A stretch of 7,236 nucleotides of DNA, taken from positions 1 through 7,236 of the forward strand of contig JAJXSQ010000109.1 of the NCBI GenBank assembly GCA_021784495.1, read 5' to 3'. Shown in pieces: positions 1-6,303 of this stretch; the first letter of the stretch is position 1; every line of letters starts with the position of its first letter. Below the pieces are notes generated by a model, which was given only the letters and a program-made list of their open reading frames with translations, was not told where the DNA came from and did no database searches. Both the position numbers and the translations under genes were made by a program. The DNA is from Myxococcales bacterium (GTDB lineage: Bacteria > Myxococcota > Myxococcia > Myxococcales > Anaeromyxobacteraceae).

Positions 1-121
1 CCCTGGGGCGCTCCAGCCCGGGACCGCTCCAGCCCGGGAGCGCTCGATCCCGGGACCGCTCGAGCCCAGGACCGCTCGAGCCCGCAGCCGCTCGAGCCCG
101 CAGCCGCTCCAGCCCGGTGGC
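1..121. repeat. Tandem array of 16-bp GC-rich units
   Basis: Seven direct copies of a 16-bp unit start at 10, 26, 42, 58, 74, 90 and 106. Bases 1-9 fit the last nine bases of another copy, so the array continues beyond the left edge. The consensus is GCTCSAGCCCGGGACC. Copies 4-6 contain the perfect palindrome GCTCGAGC; copies 1, 2 and 7 have GCTCCAGC and copy 3 has GCTCGATC. Several unit junctions also carry CCCGGG. Copies 5 and 6 are identical and the rest differ by a few bases, as expected from slippage followed by drift. The period is not a multiple of three, so the array is unlikely to be coding. It lies just past the stop codon of the minus-strand CBS gene and would be its 3' transcript region. 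Function is unknown: a drifting satellite or a cluster of protein-binding sites are both possible. Confidence 0.9.
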
Positions 122-132
122 CCCGGCCCCGC

Positions 133-681
133 TCAGCCGCCGTCGGGGGTCGGGTGGAGCGCCAGCTCCGGCCGCCCCGGCAGGTTGAGGATCTCCTCCG
201 GGACGAGCTCGACGATGAAGTCGATGATGTCGCGGATCGAGACCACCCCCGCCGGCGCGCCGGCCGCGTCGACCAGCGGGACGTGGCGGAAGCGCCCGAC
301 GCTCATCTTGTTGAGCGCGTAGGCGACCGGATCCTTCAGGTGGAGCGTCTCCGGGTGCGGGCTCATGAACCGCTTCACCGGCGCGCGCGTCCAGGCGCGC
401 GCCGCCATCGCGCGGTTCACCAGGTCGCGCTCGGTGAAGATGCCGACCACCGCCTTCCCCTTCTTCACCAGGACCGCGCCCACCCCCTTCTTGCGCATCA
501 GCTCCGCCGCCCGGGCCACGGTCGCCTCCGGCGAGACCGTCACCGCCGGCGACCGGCGCAGCTCGGAGAGCGGGGTCTCGAGCATCTGTCGGCCGACGTC
601 CCGGTGGCGCCCGACCTCCGGCTCGCCCTCGTCGCCCTCGAGCACCTCGGCCTCCTCGGCATCCGGTCGCTCCATCGCCAT
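133..681 (-). CDS. CBS domain pair protein
   Basis: This encodes a 182-aa soluble protein made almost entirely of two CBS domains (a Bateman module), which in known families bind adenosine nucleotides and sense energy state. CBS1 covers about residues 38-95 and contains ELMRKKGVGAVLV and the motif GIFTERDL (80-87). CBS2 covers about 100-165, with FMSPHPETL, the segment FRHVPLVD and the closing GVVSIRDIIDFI. The first 30 residues are acidic (rich in E and D) and probably disordered. There is no catalytic or membrane domain, so it is likely a regulator or partner of another protein that cannot be identified here. The start is ATG at 681 because a strong Shine-Dalgarno (GGAGGAGG, complement of 688-695) lies 6 nt upstream; a second in-frame ATG lies two codons later. 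It is divergent from the DNA glycosylase gene. Family assignment is firm; the ligand and role are not known. Confidence 0.93.
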   Translation of the reverse strand: MAMERPDAEEAEVLEGDEGEPEVGRHRDVGRQMLETPLSELRRSPAVTVSPEATVARAAELMRKKGVGAVLVKKGKAVVGIFTERDLVNRAMAARAWTRAPVKRFMSPHPETLHLKDPVAYALNKMSVGRFRHVPLVDAAGAPAGVVSIRDIIDFIVELVPEEILNLPGRPELALHPTPDGG

Positions 682-780
682 GACCAGCCTCCTCCCCGGG
701 ATCGCCCGAGCGCGTGGTACGTGTGCTTCAATTCTCCACCCGGGTGCCGGGGTCGCAACCCCCCCGGCGGGGTGCCGACG
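682..780. promoter_or_regulatory. Divergent intergenic region, CBS gene / DNA glycosylase gene
   Basis: This 99-bp gap lies between two divergent starts and must hold the promoters for both unless transcription enters from outside. The only relatively AT-rich patch is TGCTTCAATTCT around 724-735; on the minus strand it reads AGAATTGAAGCA and includes TTGAAG, a possible -35 for the CBS gene, but no convincing -10 follows. Bases 746-768 can fold into a hairpin (GCC-GGGGT, loop CGCA, ACCCC with three bulged C, then GGC). It ends 12 nt before the glycosylase ATG and could affect translation initiation. The promoter assignments are weak. Confidence 0.35.
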
Positions 781-1779
781 ATGCGCGTGCCCGAGCCGTT
801 CGATCTCGACCTCGTCGTGCGCAGCCACGGCTGGTACGACCTCGCCCCCTGGCGCTACGACGCCGCGCGGCGGCGGCTCGCGCGCCCCCTCGCGCTGTCG
901 TCCGGGCGGGCGGTGGCGGTGGAGGTGGCCGAGGCGCGCGGGGGGCTCGCGCTCCGGATCGACGCCGGCGGCCCGCTCCCCCGCGCCGACGCGGCCGAGG
1001 CTCGCGCCGCGATCGCCACCTGCCTCGACCTCGCCCGGGATCTCGGGTCGTTCCGCGCGACCGCGGCGGCGCTGGAGGAGCGCCGCGCCGCGGGGAGGGG
1101 GCGGGACCGGGAGCTGCCCGACCTCCGCTGGGCGCTCGCCCGCGGGGCGGGCCGCCTGCTCCGCTCCCCGACCGTCTTCGAGGACGCGGTCAAGACCCTC
1201 TGCACCACCAACTGCTCCTGGGCGCTCACCCGGGGCATGGTCGCGCGGCTCTGCGAGCGCCTGGGGGCGATCGCGCCGGGCGGCGCGCGCTGCTTCCCCG
1301 GCCCGGCGGCGATGGCCGCGCGCGACGAGCGCTTCTACCGGGAGGAGATCCGCGCCGGCTACCGCGCCCGGGCGCTCGTCGAGCTGGCGCGCGCCGTCGC
1401 CGGCGGGGGGCTCGACGTCGAGGCGCTCGCCGGCGGGGAGGGGACCACCGGGGAGCTCCTCGCCCGCGTCCGCGCCTGGCGCGGCTTCGGCCCCTACGCC
1501 GCCGAGCACCTGGCGCGGCTCCTCGGCCGGCGCGACCGGCTGGCGCTCGACTCCTGGACGCGCCCGGAGCTCGCGCGCCTCCGCGGCCTCCGCCGCCCTC
1601 CCGCCGACGCGACCGTCCGGCGCTGGTACGCGCCCTACGGCCCGGACGCCGGGCTGGCGATGTGGCTCGAGGTGACCGCCGGGTGGTTCGGCGTCACGGG
1701 GGCGCGGCCGGCGGCGCCCCGGGCGCGTCGCCGCCCTCGGTCCGCCGCCAGATCCGGAGGGCCGCGACCAGGAAGGTGA
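781..1779 (+). CDS. HhH-GPD DNA glycosylase (AlkA/OGG-like, COG0122-type)
   Basis: This encodes a 332-aa base-excision repair glycosylase of the HhH-GPD superfamily, which removes damaged bases such as 3-methyladenine from DNA. The fold begins with the family signature LRSPTVFEDAVKTLCTTNCSW (127-147; TTN and W shared with homologues). The helix-hairpin-helix spans about 226-243 with GFG at 235-237, and the expected catalytic Asp is D257 in LALDSW. The position matching the OGG1 catalytic lysine (the K of GTK in the hairpin) is Tyr239, so it is predicted to be a monofunctional glycosylase without lyase activity. The five cysteines do not form the C-terminal Fe-S loop of EndoIII/MutY. Relatives are sometimes labelled 'HesB Fe-S assembly protein' in databases, probably wrongly. 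The start is ATG 781 with a weak GGGGTG 6 nt upstream; GTG 772 is an alternative. Residues after about 303 are an Arg/Ala/Pro/Gly-rich tail read antisense to the AI-2E gene, and not obviously part of the fold. Confidence 0.88.
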   Translation: MRVPEPFDLDLVVRSHGWYDLAPWRYDAARRRLARPLALSSGRAVAVEVAEARGGLALRIDAGGPLPRADAAEARAAIATCLDLARDLGSFRATAAALEERRAAGRGRDRELPDLRWALARGAGRLLRSPTVFEDAVKTLCTTNCSWALTRGMVARLCERLGAIAPGGARCFPGPAAMAARDERFYREEIRAGYRARALVELARAVAGGGLDVEALAGGEGTTGELLARVRAWRGFGPYAAEHLARLLGRRDRLALDSWTRPELARLRGLRRPPADATVRRWYAPYGPDAGLAMWLEVTAGWFGVTGARPAAPRARRRPRSAARSGGPRPGR

Positions 1780-2764
1780 CCACCAGCGGCCCGAGGAGGA
1801 CGCCGATGACGCCGAAGGCGGCGACGCCGCCGAGGAGCGCCAGCATCACGATGCCGATGGGCTGCGCGAGCCCGCCGCGCAGCAGCCAGGGGCGGGCGAA
1901 GGTGTCGACCATCGAGACCACGCCGAGGGCCCAGGCGAGGAGGAAGATCGCCGACCAGGAGTGGCCGGTGGCGAACTGGAGGAGCGCGGCGGCCACCACC
2001 ACCACCGTCCCGCCCACTGCCGGGACGAGGGCGACGAGGAAGGTGATCGCGGTGAGGAAGACCGGACCGGGCGCGCGCGCGAGGAGGTAGCCGGCCAGCG
2101 CGGCCCCGGCCTGGATCCCGGCGGTGGCGACGGTCGCGACCAGGACCGAGATCGCCGTCCGCCGGAACTCGTCGACGAGCTCGCGGAACTGCCCCGGCGC
2201 CAGCGGCGCGGACCGGTCGAGCCAGGCGACCAGCTTCCCGCCGTCGACCAGGAAGAAGAAGTAGGCCACCAGGGTCACCGCCAGCCGGAGGAGAGCCCCC
2301 CCGGTCGCGGCCAGGAGGCCGCCGAGCGCCGCGACCGCCTGGCCGCCGTTGGAGCCGGCGAAGCGCTGCAGCTCGGCCTCGAGGTCGGGCACCGCGTCGA
2401 CGAGCCGCCGGACGAGGGGGATCAGCCAGCCGGGGAGGCGCTCGATCAGGGCGGCCGTGTCGGCGGAGTCGAGGGCGGCCCGGAGCCAGCGGGCCCCCTC
2501 CATCGCCTGGCCGGCCATCACCGAGACGAGGGCGCCGACCGGCACCACCAGGGCGATCACCAGCGCCACGAGGAGGAGGCCGGCCGCCAGGCGGCGGCGC
2601 CCCCCCACCTTGGCGGTCGCCCACCGCATCGGCCGGGCGCTCGCCGCCGCCAGGACGGCGGCGACGAGGAGCGACGTCCAGAAGGGCGAGATCAGGATCA
2701 CCGTGAGCGCGACCGCGGTGATCACCAGGGCGGTGAGGAAGTGGCGCTGGATGATCGGGTTCAT
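1694..2764 (-). CDS. AI-2E family transporter (PerM/YdiK-like membrane protein)
   Basis: This encodes a 356-aa inner-membrane protein of the AI-2E transporter family (PF01594). Hydrophobic segments lie at about 10-42, 60-84, 145-173, 204-228, 235-263, 270-288 and 301-337, with the long amphipathic region (about 88-140) typical of the family between the second and third groups. Family hallmarks are AYFFFLVDGGK (168-177), the ITFLVALVPAVGG segment (240-252) and the closing FGVIGVLLGPLVVTFL (317-332). Members include autoinducer exporters but also Na+/H+ antiporters and many proteins of unknown substrate, so no quorum-sensing role should be read from the name. The start ATG 2764 is 3 nt after the stop of the flavoprotein gene and has no clear Shine-Dalgarno, so translation is probably coupled. 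It is the last gene of the four-gene unit. Its final 86 nt overlap the convergent glycosylase gene; the C-terminal tail after about residue 340 is Pro/Ala/Gly-rich. Confidence 0.92.
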   Translation of the reverse strand: MNPIIQRHFLTALVITAVALTVILISPFWTSLLVAAVLAAASARPMRWATAKVGGRRRLAAGLLLVALVIALVVPVGALVSVMAGQAMEGARWLRAALDSADTAALIERLPGWLIPLVRRLVDAVPDLEAELQRFAGSNGGQAVAALGGLLAATGGALLRLAVTLVAYFFFLVDGGKLVAWLDRSAPLAPGQFRELVDEFRRTAISVLVATVATAGIQAGAALAGYLLARAPGPVFLTAITFLVALVPAVGGTVVVVAAALLQFATGHSWSAIFLLAWALGVVSMVDTFARPWLLRGGLAQPIGIVMLALLGGVAAFGVIGVLLGPLVVTFLVAALRIWRRTEGGDAPGAPPAAPP

Positions 2765-2767
2765 CGC

Positions 2768-3475
2768 TCAGGCGTTCCCGTGGATGAGGGTGGGATCGAC
2801 GCCGGCCTCGGCCAGCGCCGCGCGCACGCCCGCGACCATCGGGGGCATGCCGCTCACGAACGCCGCGGCGCCGGGGATCCGGACGCCGCCGTAGGCGAGG
2901 GAGCGGGCCACCTCCTGGACCCGGCCGCGGACCCCGGGCCAGGCGTCGTCCTCGGCCGAGGGGCAGAGGACGACCCGGATCCCCCGCCGCTCCCAGGCGA
3001 GGTGCTCGGACCGGTAGGCGAACTCGGCGCCGCGCCGCTGGCCGTAGAAGAGGGTGATCCGGCCGACCTCGTCCCGGCGGGCGGAGAGGGCCTGGACGAG
3101 GGCGCGGATCGGGGCGATCCCGGAGCCGGCGGCGAAGAGGAGGACGTCGCGCCCGCGGGCCGCGTCCACCGGGAAGCCGCGGCCGAAGGGCGCGGTCAGC
3201 GCCAGCGCGCCCCCCGGGGCGCCGAGGGCGATGGCGGCGTCGGCCACGGCGCCGCCGCGCTTCAGCAGGAGCTCGGCGATCCCCGAGGGCGCGGGCGCGG
3301 AGGCGAGCGCGAAGAAGCCCTCGCCCGCGCCGGTGCGGACCTTCACCACCTGCCCCGGGCGCTCGTGGCGCGCGGCGGCGCCGGGCTCGAGCCGGAGCCG
3401 GAGGGCACGGAGCGCGGCGGTCTCGTCCCAGGCGTCGAGCACCGCCGCCGGGTGGGTGTCGCTCGGCCCGAGCAT
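2768..3475 (-). CDS. FAD/NAD(P)-binding ferredoxin-reductase-like oxidoreductase
   Basis: This encodes a 235-aa cytoplasmic flavoprotein of the ferredoxin-NADP reductase superfamily (COG0543-like), transferring electrons between NAD(P)H and a partner through FAD. The N-terminal half (about 1-105) is the FAD-binding barrel, with PGQVVKVRTG (40-49) and FALASAP (55-61) where many members have RxYS; PFGRGFP (96-102) follows. The NAD(P)-binding domain contains LFAAGSGIAPIRALV (113-127), the segment ITLFYGQRR (140-148) and FVSGMPPMV (206-214), the latter replacing the usual CGPPxM so the conserved Cys is absent. The sole cysteine is C171. There is no [2Fe-2S] domain and no PyrK-type C-terminal cysteine cluster. 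ATG 3475 is the only usable start, because an in-frame stop (that of the upstream gene) lies four codons before it. Sitting 12 nt after the OFOR beta-gamma gene, it plausibly reoxidises reduced ferredoxin with NAD(P)+. The physiological partner is inferred only from context. Confidence 0.9.
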   Translation of the reverse strand: MLGPSDTHPAAVLDAWDETAALRALRLRLEPGAAARHERPGQVVKVRTGAGEGFFALASAPAPSGIAELLLKRGGAVADAAIALGAPGGALALTAPFGRGFPVDAARGRDVLLFAAGSGIAPIRALVQALSARRDEVGRITLFYGQRRGAEFAYRSEHLAWERRGIRVVLCPSAEDDAWPGVRGRVQEVARSLAYGGVRIPGAAAFVSGMPPMVAGVRAALAEAGVDPTLIHGNA

Positions 3476-3487
3476 CGGCCGACGGTA

Positions 3488-4939
3488 TCACCGGTCCGGC
3501 GTCGGCGTCCCCCCGGCCGGCCGGCGCCCCGCCGCCTCGATGCCGCGCGCCAGCGCCGCCTCGTTCACCGGGAGGAGCGCGGGCCGGGCGTGGAGCGCCT
3601 GGCGCAGCGCCCGCTGGAGGGTGGCGGCCGGGAAGAGGCCGGTGGCGCCCAGCACCGCCCCGACCGCCACCACGTTCTTGACCATCGGCTGCCCGAGCTC
3701 GCGGGCGATGGCGGTGCAGGGGACCCCGATCACCGCGGCGGCGGGGCCGAGCGACGCGGGCGCCGGGACGACCGTGGAGTCGTAGATCACCGTCGCCCCG
3801 GGGGCGACCTCGGGGCCGAAGCGGGCCAGGCTCGGGGCGTTGAAGGCGACCAGGACGTGGGGGTGGGGCGCGGCCGGCGAGAGGACCTCCTCCGCGGCGA
3901 TCCGGACGTCGGCGTACGAGGTGCCGCCCCGCGACTCCGGCCCGTAGCTCGGGATGTGGGTCGCGTCGAAGCCCTCCTGGATCGCCGCCTTGGTCAGGAG
4001 CAGGGCCGCGGTCTGGGCGCCGTCCCCGCCGGCGCCGGCGAGCTTCAGCCCGACGTCGTCGCCGAAGGCGGTGCGCGGGAAGCCGTCGCAGAAGCGCTCC
4101 GGCGCGGCGGCCGGTCCGCCGAGCGCGGCCAGCACCCGCCCCGGATCGAAGGACGGGGTGGGCCACTCGAAGGGCGGGGCGGCGTCGGCGCCGAGGTCCT
4201 TCTTCACCCCGAGCGGGAAGACCGGGACCATCTGCTCCTTCACCCAGCGCTCGGCCTCGACCGGGGTCAGGCCGAGGTGGGTGGGGCACTCGGCGAGCAC
4301 CTCGACGAAGGAGAACGCGCGCCCCTCCACCTGGAGGCGGAGCGCCTTCTCCACCGCCCGGGCGGCGCGCTTGCGCTGCCGGGCGTCGAAGAGCGCCACC
4401 CGCTCGACGAAGGCCTGGCCGTCGATCTGGGCGATCAGCTCGGACATCCGGAGCGGCTGGCCCATCCCCCGGTCCCGGCCGCGCGGGCTGGTGGCGGTCT
4501 TCTGGCCCATGATCGTCGTCGGCGCCAGCTGGCCCCCGGTCATGCCGTAGATCGCGTTGTTCACGAAGATCACGGTGATGGGGAGGGCCAGCTGCGCCGC
4601 CTGGAGGATCTCGGCCAGGCCGATCGAGGCCAGGTCGCCGTCCCCCTGGTAGCTCACCACCACCGCGTCCGGGTTGGCGAGCTTGTGGCCGATGGCCACC
4701 GCCGGCGCCCGGCCGTGCGAGGCCTGGCTGTTGCCGACGTCGAGGTAGTAGTGGAGGAAGACGCCGCAGCCGACCGGGGAGATGGCGATGGTCCGGTCCT
4801 GGACGCCGAGCGCCTCGACCGCGTCGGCGATCATCTTGTGGATCAGGCCGTGGCCGCAGCCCGGGCAGTAGTGGGTGGTCTCGCCCTTGAGCCCCGCGGC
4901 GTGGTCGTGCCGCTCGAACCGCCGGTAGAAGGTGGTCAC
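3488..4939 (-). CDS. 2-oxoacid:ferredoxin oxidoreductase, fused beta (TPP) + gamma subunits, VOR-like
   Basis: This encodes a 483-aa cytoplasmic fusion of two subunits of a 2-oxoacid:ferredoxin oxidoreductase, which converts a 2-oxoacid plus CoA to acyl-CoA and CO2 while reducing ferredoxin. The beta part (about 1-250) binds thiamine pyrophosphate: it has CPGCGHG (25-31), C58 in the VGCG segment, and the TPP/Mg motif GDGD (99-102) through NNAIYG (127-132). The following MTGGQLAPTT (133-142) and CPTHLGLTPVEA (218-229) resemble VorA of branched-chain oxidoreductases. A linker (about 251-292) leads to a gamma domain (about 293-470) with GAGGDGAQ (302-309) and SYGPESRGGTS (331-341). The start is GTG 4939, overlapping the alpha stop as GTGA, with Shine-Dalgarno GGGGAGGG (complement of 4947-4954) 7 nt upstream. 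It must assemble with the neighbouring delta-alpha protein. Enzyme class is certain; substrate (2-oxoisovalerate-type versus 2-oxoglutarate or other) is a motif-based guess. Confidence 0.93.
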   Translation of the reverse strand: MTTFYRRFERHDHAAGLKGETTHYCPGCGHGLIHKMIADAVEALGVQDRTIAISPVGCGVFLHYYLDVGNSQASHGRAPAVAIGHKLANPDAVVVSYQGDGDLASIGLAEILQAAQLALPITVIFVNNAIYGMTGGQLAPTTIMGQKTATSPRGRDRGMGQPLRMSELIAQIDGQAFVERVALFDARQRKRAARAVEKALRLQVEGRAFSFVEVLAECPTHLGLTPVEAERWVKEQMVPVFPLGVKKDLGADAAPPFEWPTPSFDPGRVLAALGGPAAAPERFCDGFPRTAFGDDVGLKLAGAGGDGAQTAALLLTKAAIQEGFDATHIPSYGPESRGGTSYADVRIAAEEVLSPAAPHPHVLVAFNAPSLARFGPEVAPGATVIYDSTVVPAPASLGPAAAVIGVPCTAIARELGQPMVKNVVAVGAVLGATGLFPAATLQRALRQALHARPALLPVNEAALARGIEAAGRRPAGGTPTPDR

Positions 4940-6303
4940 GCGCGCGCCCTCCCCGCCAGGGCGGCGCGGGCCCCGGCCACGATCTCGCGCTGCGAGGGCA
5001 GGACCCCGCCCATGCGGCGGACGTGGTGGATGGGGATCCCGGCGCCGGCTCCGGCGTGCGACAGCGCGAGCCGCAGCTCGTCCTCGAGCTGCCCGTCGCT
5101 CGCCTCGACCACCAGGAGCGCGGCGGTCCGCTCGAGGAGCGGGCGGAGGGCCCGCACCGGGAAGGGCCAGAGCGTCTGCGGGCGGAAGAGGCCGGCGGCG
5201 ATCCCCTCGTCGCGCAGCGCGCGGATCGCCCCCTTCGCCATCCGGGCCGGCGTGTTCGCGGCGACGAGCAGCAGCTCGGCGTCCTCGCAGCGGTAGAGAT
5301 CGGCCCGCTGCTCGGCGTCGATCATCCGCGCGTACTTGGCCTGGAGCCGTTCGTTGTGGGCCTCGAGGTCGACCTCGGCGAGGTGGATGGAGCTGATCAG
5401 GTTCGGCCGGTGCGCGGCGTCGCCGTGGACCGCCCAGGCCGGGAGCCCGGGCCGGACCAGCGCGCCGGGGAGGTGCACCCGGCCGGTCATCTGGCCCAGG
5501 TAGCCGTCGGCCGCGATCATGACCGGGCTCCGGTAGGCGAAGGCGAGCCGGAAGGCGAGCAGGGTGAAGTCGAGCATCTCCTGGGGCGTGGCCGGGGCGA
5601 GCACGATCGCCCGGGTGTTGCCGTGGCCCAGGCCGCGGCAGAGGAGCTTGATGTCCGACTGCTCCGGGCCGATGTTGCCGAGCCCCGGCCCGGCGCGCAT
5701 GACGTCGACGAAGACCCCGGGAACCTCGGCGCCGATGAGGTAGGAGATCCCCTCGAGCATCAGGCTGAAGCCCGGGGAGGAGGTGAAGGTCATCGCCGGG
5801 AGGCCCGCGCCGCCGCAGCCGTAGATCATGTTGACCGCCGCCACCTCGCTCACCGCCTGCACGAAGTGGCCGCCCAGCCCGGGCAGCACCCGCGCCATCA
5901 GCTCCGCCCCCTCGGTGGACGGGGTGATCGGGTAGCCGAAGAAGTGGCGGCAGCCGGCGAGCAGCGCGCCGATCGCCGAGGCGTGCGCGCCCTTCAGGAC
6001 GAGCGCGCCGCCGCCCGGGAGCGGGAGCTGCTCGCCGGGCAGGTCCCGGGGCGCGGCCGCCGCGGCGGGAGGGGGCGCGCCGTCGTCGAAGCGGAGCCCC
6101 CACGGCTCGGGGCAGGCCTCGACGCAGAGGCCGCAGCCGGTGCAGGCGTCGAGCGACAGGTCGATCGGCACCAGGCCGGTGAGCGGGTCGACCTCCCCGC
6201 CCGGGGAGATGCAGCCCTGGGCGCAGGTGTCGACGCAGCGGTTGCAGCCCTTGCAGAGCTCGGGTCGAAGGGCCGGTCGCGCGCTGGCCGCTGCTCGGGT
6301 CAT
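4936..6303 (-). CDS. 2-oxoacid:ferredoxin oxidoreductase, fused ferredoxin (delta) + alpha subunits, VOR-like
   Basis: This encodes a 455-aa partner of the beta-gamma protein. Residues about 13-68 are a 2x[4Fe-4S] ferredoxin domain: C17-C20-C23-C27 and C54-C57-C60-C64-Pro, the spacing expected for two cubane clusters, plus an extra C31. A Pro/Ala-rich linker (77-87) joins it to the alpha subunit. There, FGYPITPSTEGAEL (122-135), VSEVAAVNMIYG (151-162), SSPGFSLMLEGISY (175-188) and GPGLGNIGPEQSD (205-217) are pyrimidine-domain and substrate-site signatures; the GLGHG and VMIAADGYLGQM segments match VorB-like alpha subunits best. A transketolase-C-like domain II spans about 340-450. The start ATG 6303 has Shine-Dalgarno GGAGGT (complement of 6308-6313) about 4-5 nt upstream, and it excludes a long non-conserved extension. 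It is the first gene of the leftward unit and overlaps the next gene by 4 nt. Electrons from the TPP centre in the beta part would leave through these clusters. Substrate is not proven. Confidence 0.93.
   Translation of the reverse strand: MTRAAASARPALRPELCKGCNRCVDTCAQGCISPGGEVDPLTGLVPIDLSLDACTGCGLCVEACPEPWGLRFDDGAPPPAAAAAPRDLPGEQLPLPGGGALVLKGAHASAIGALLAGCRHFFGYPITPSTEGAELMARVLPGLGGHFVQAVSEVAAVNMIYGCGGAGLPAMTFTSSPGFSLMLEGISYLIGAEVPGVFVDVMRAGPGLGNIGPEQSDIKLLCRGLGHGNTRAIVLAPATPQEMLDFTLLAFRLAFAYRSPVMIAADGYLGQMTGRVHLPGALVRPGLPAWAVHGDAAHRPNLISSIHLAEVDLEAHNERLQAKYARMIDAEQRADLYRCEDAELLLVAANTPARMAKGAIRALRDEGIAAGLFRPQTLWPFPVRALRPLLERTAALLVVEASDGQLEDELRLALSHAGAGAGIPIHHVRRMGGVLPSQREIVAGARAALAGRARA

Noticed and set aside
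1..121. CRISPR array
   Set aside because: The 16-bp units are directly abutting with no unique spacers, and no cas genes are present.
1694..2764. Quorum-sensing (autoinducer-2) exporter
   Set aside because: The family name is historical; no luxS or AI-2 signalling gene is in the window, and many family members have other roles.
1635..4289. Long minus-strand open frame (884 codons) across the operon in another frame
   Set aside because: It is an Arg/Pro/Gly/Ala-rich shadow of the beta-gamma, flavoprotein and AI-2E genes, with no recognisable motif.
1961..5296. Very long open frame on the plus strand (over 1,100 codons) opposite the OFOR operon
   Set aside because: It is antisense to four recognisable genes, is dominated by Gly, Arg, Glu, Asp, Pro and His, and shows no domain. 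Long open antisense frames are expected at this GC content.
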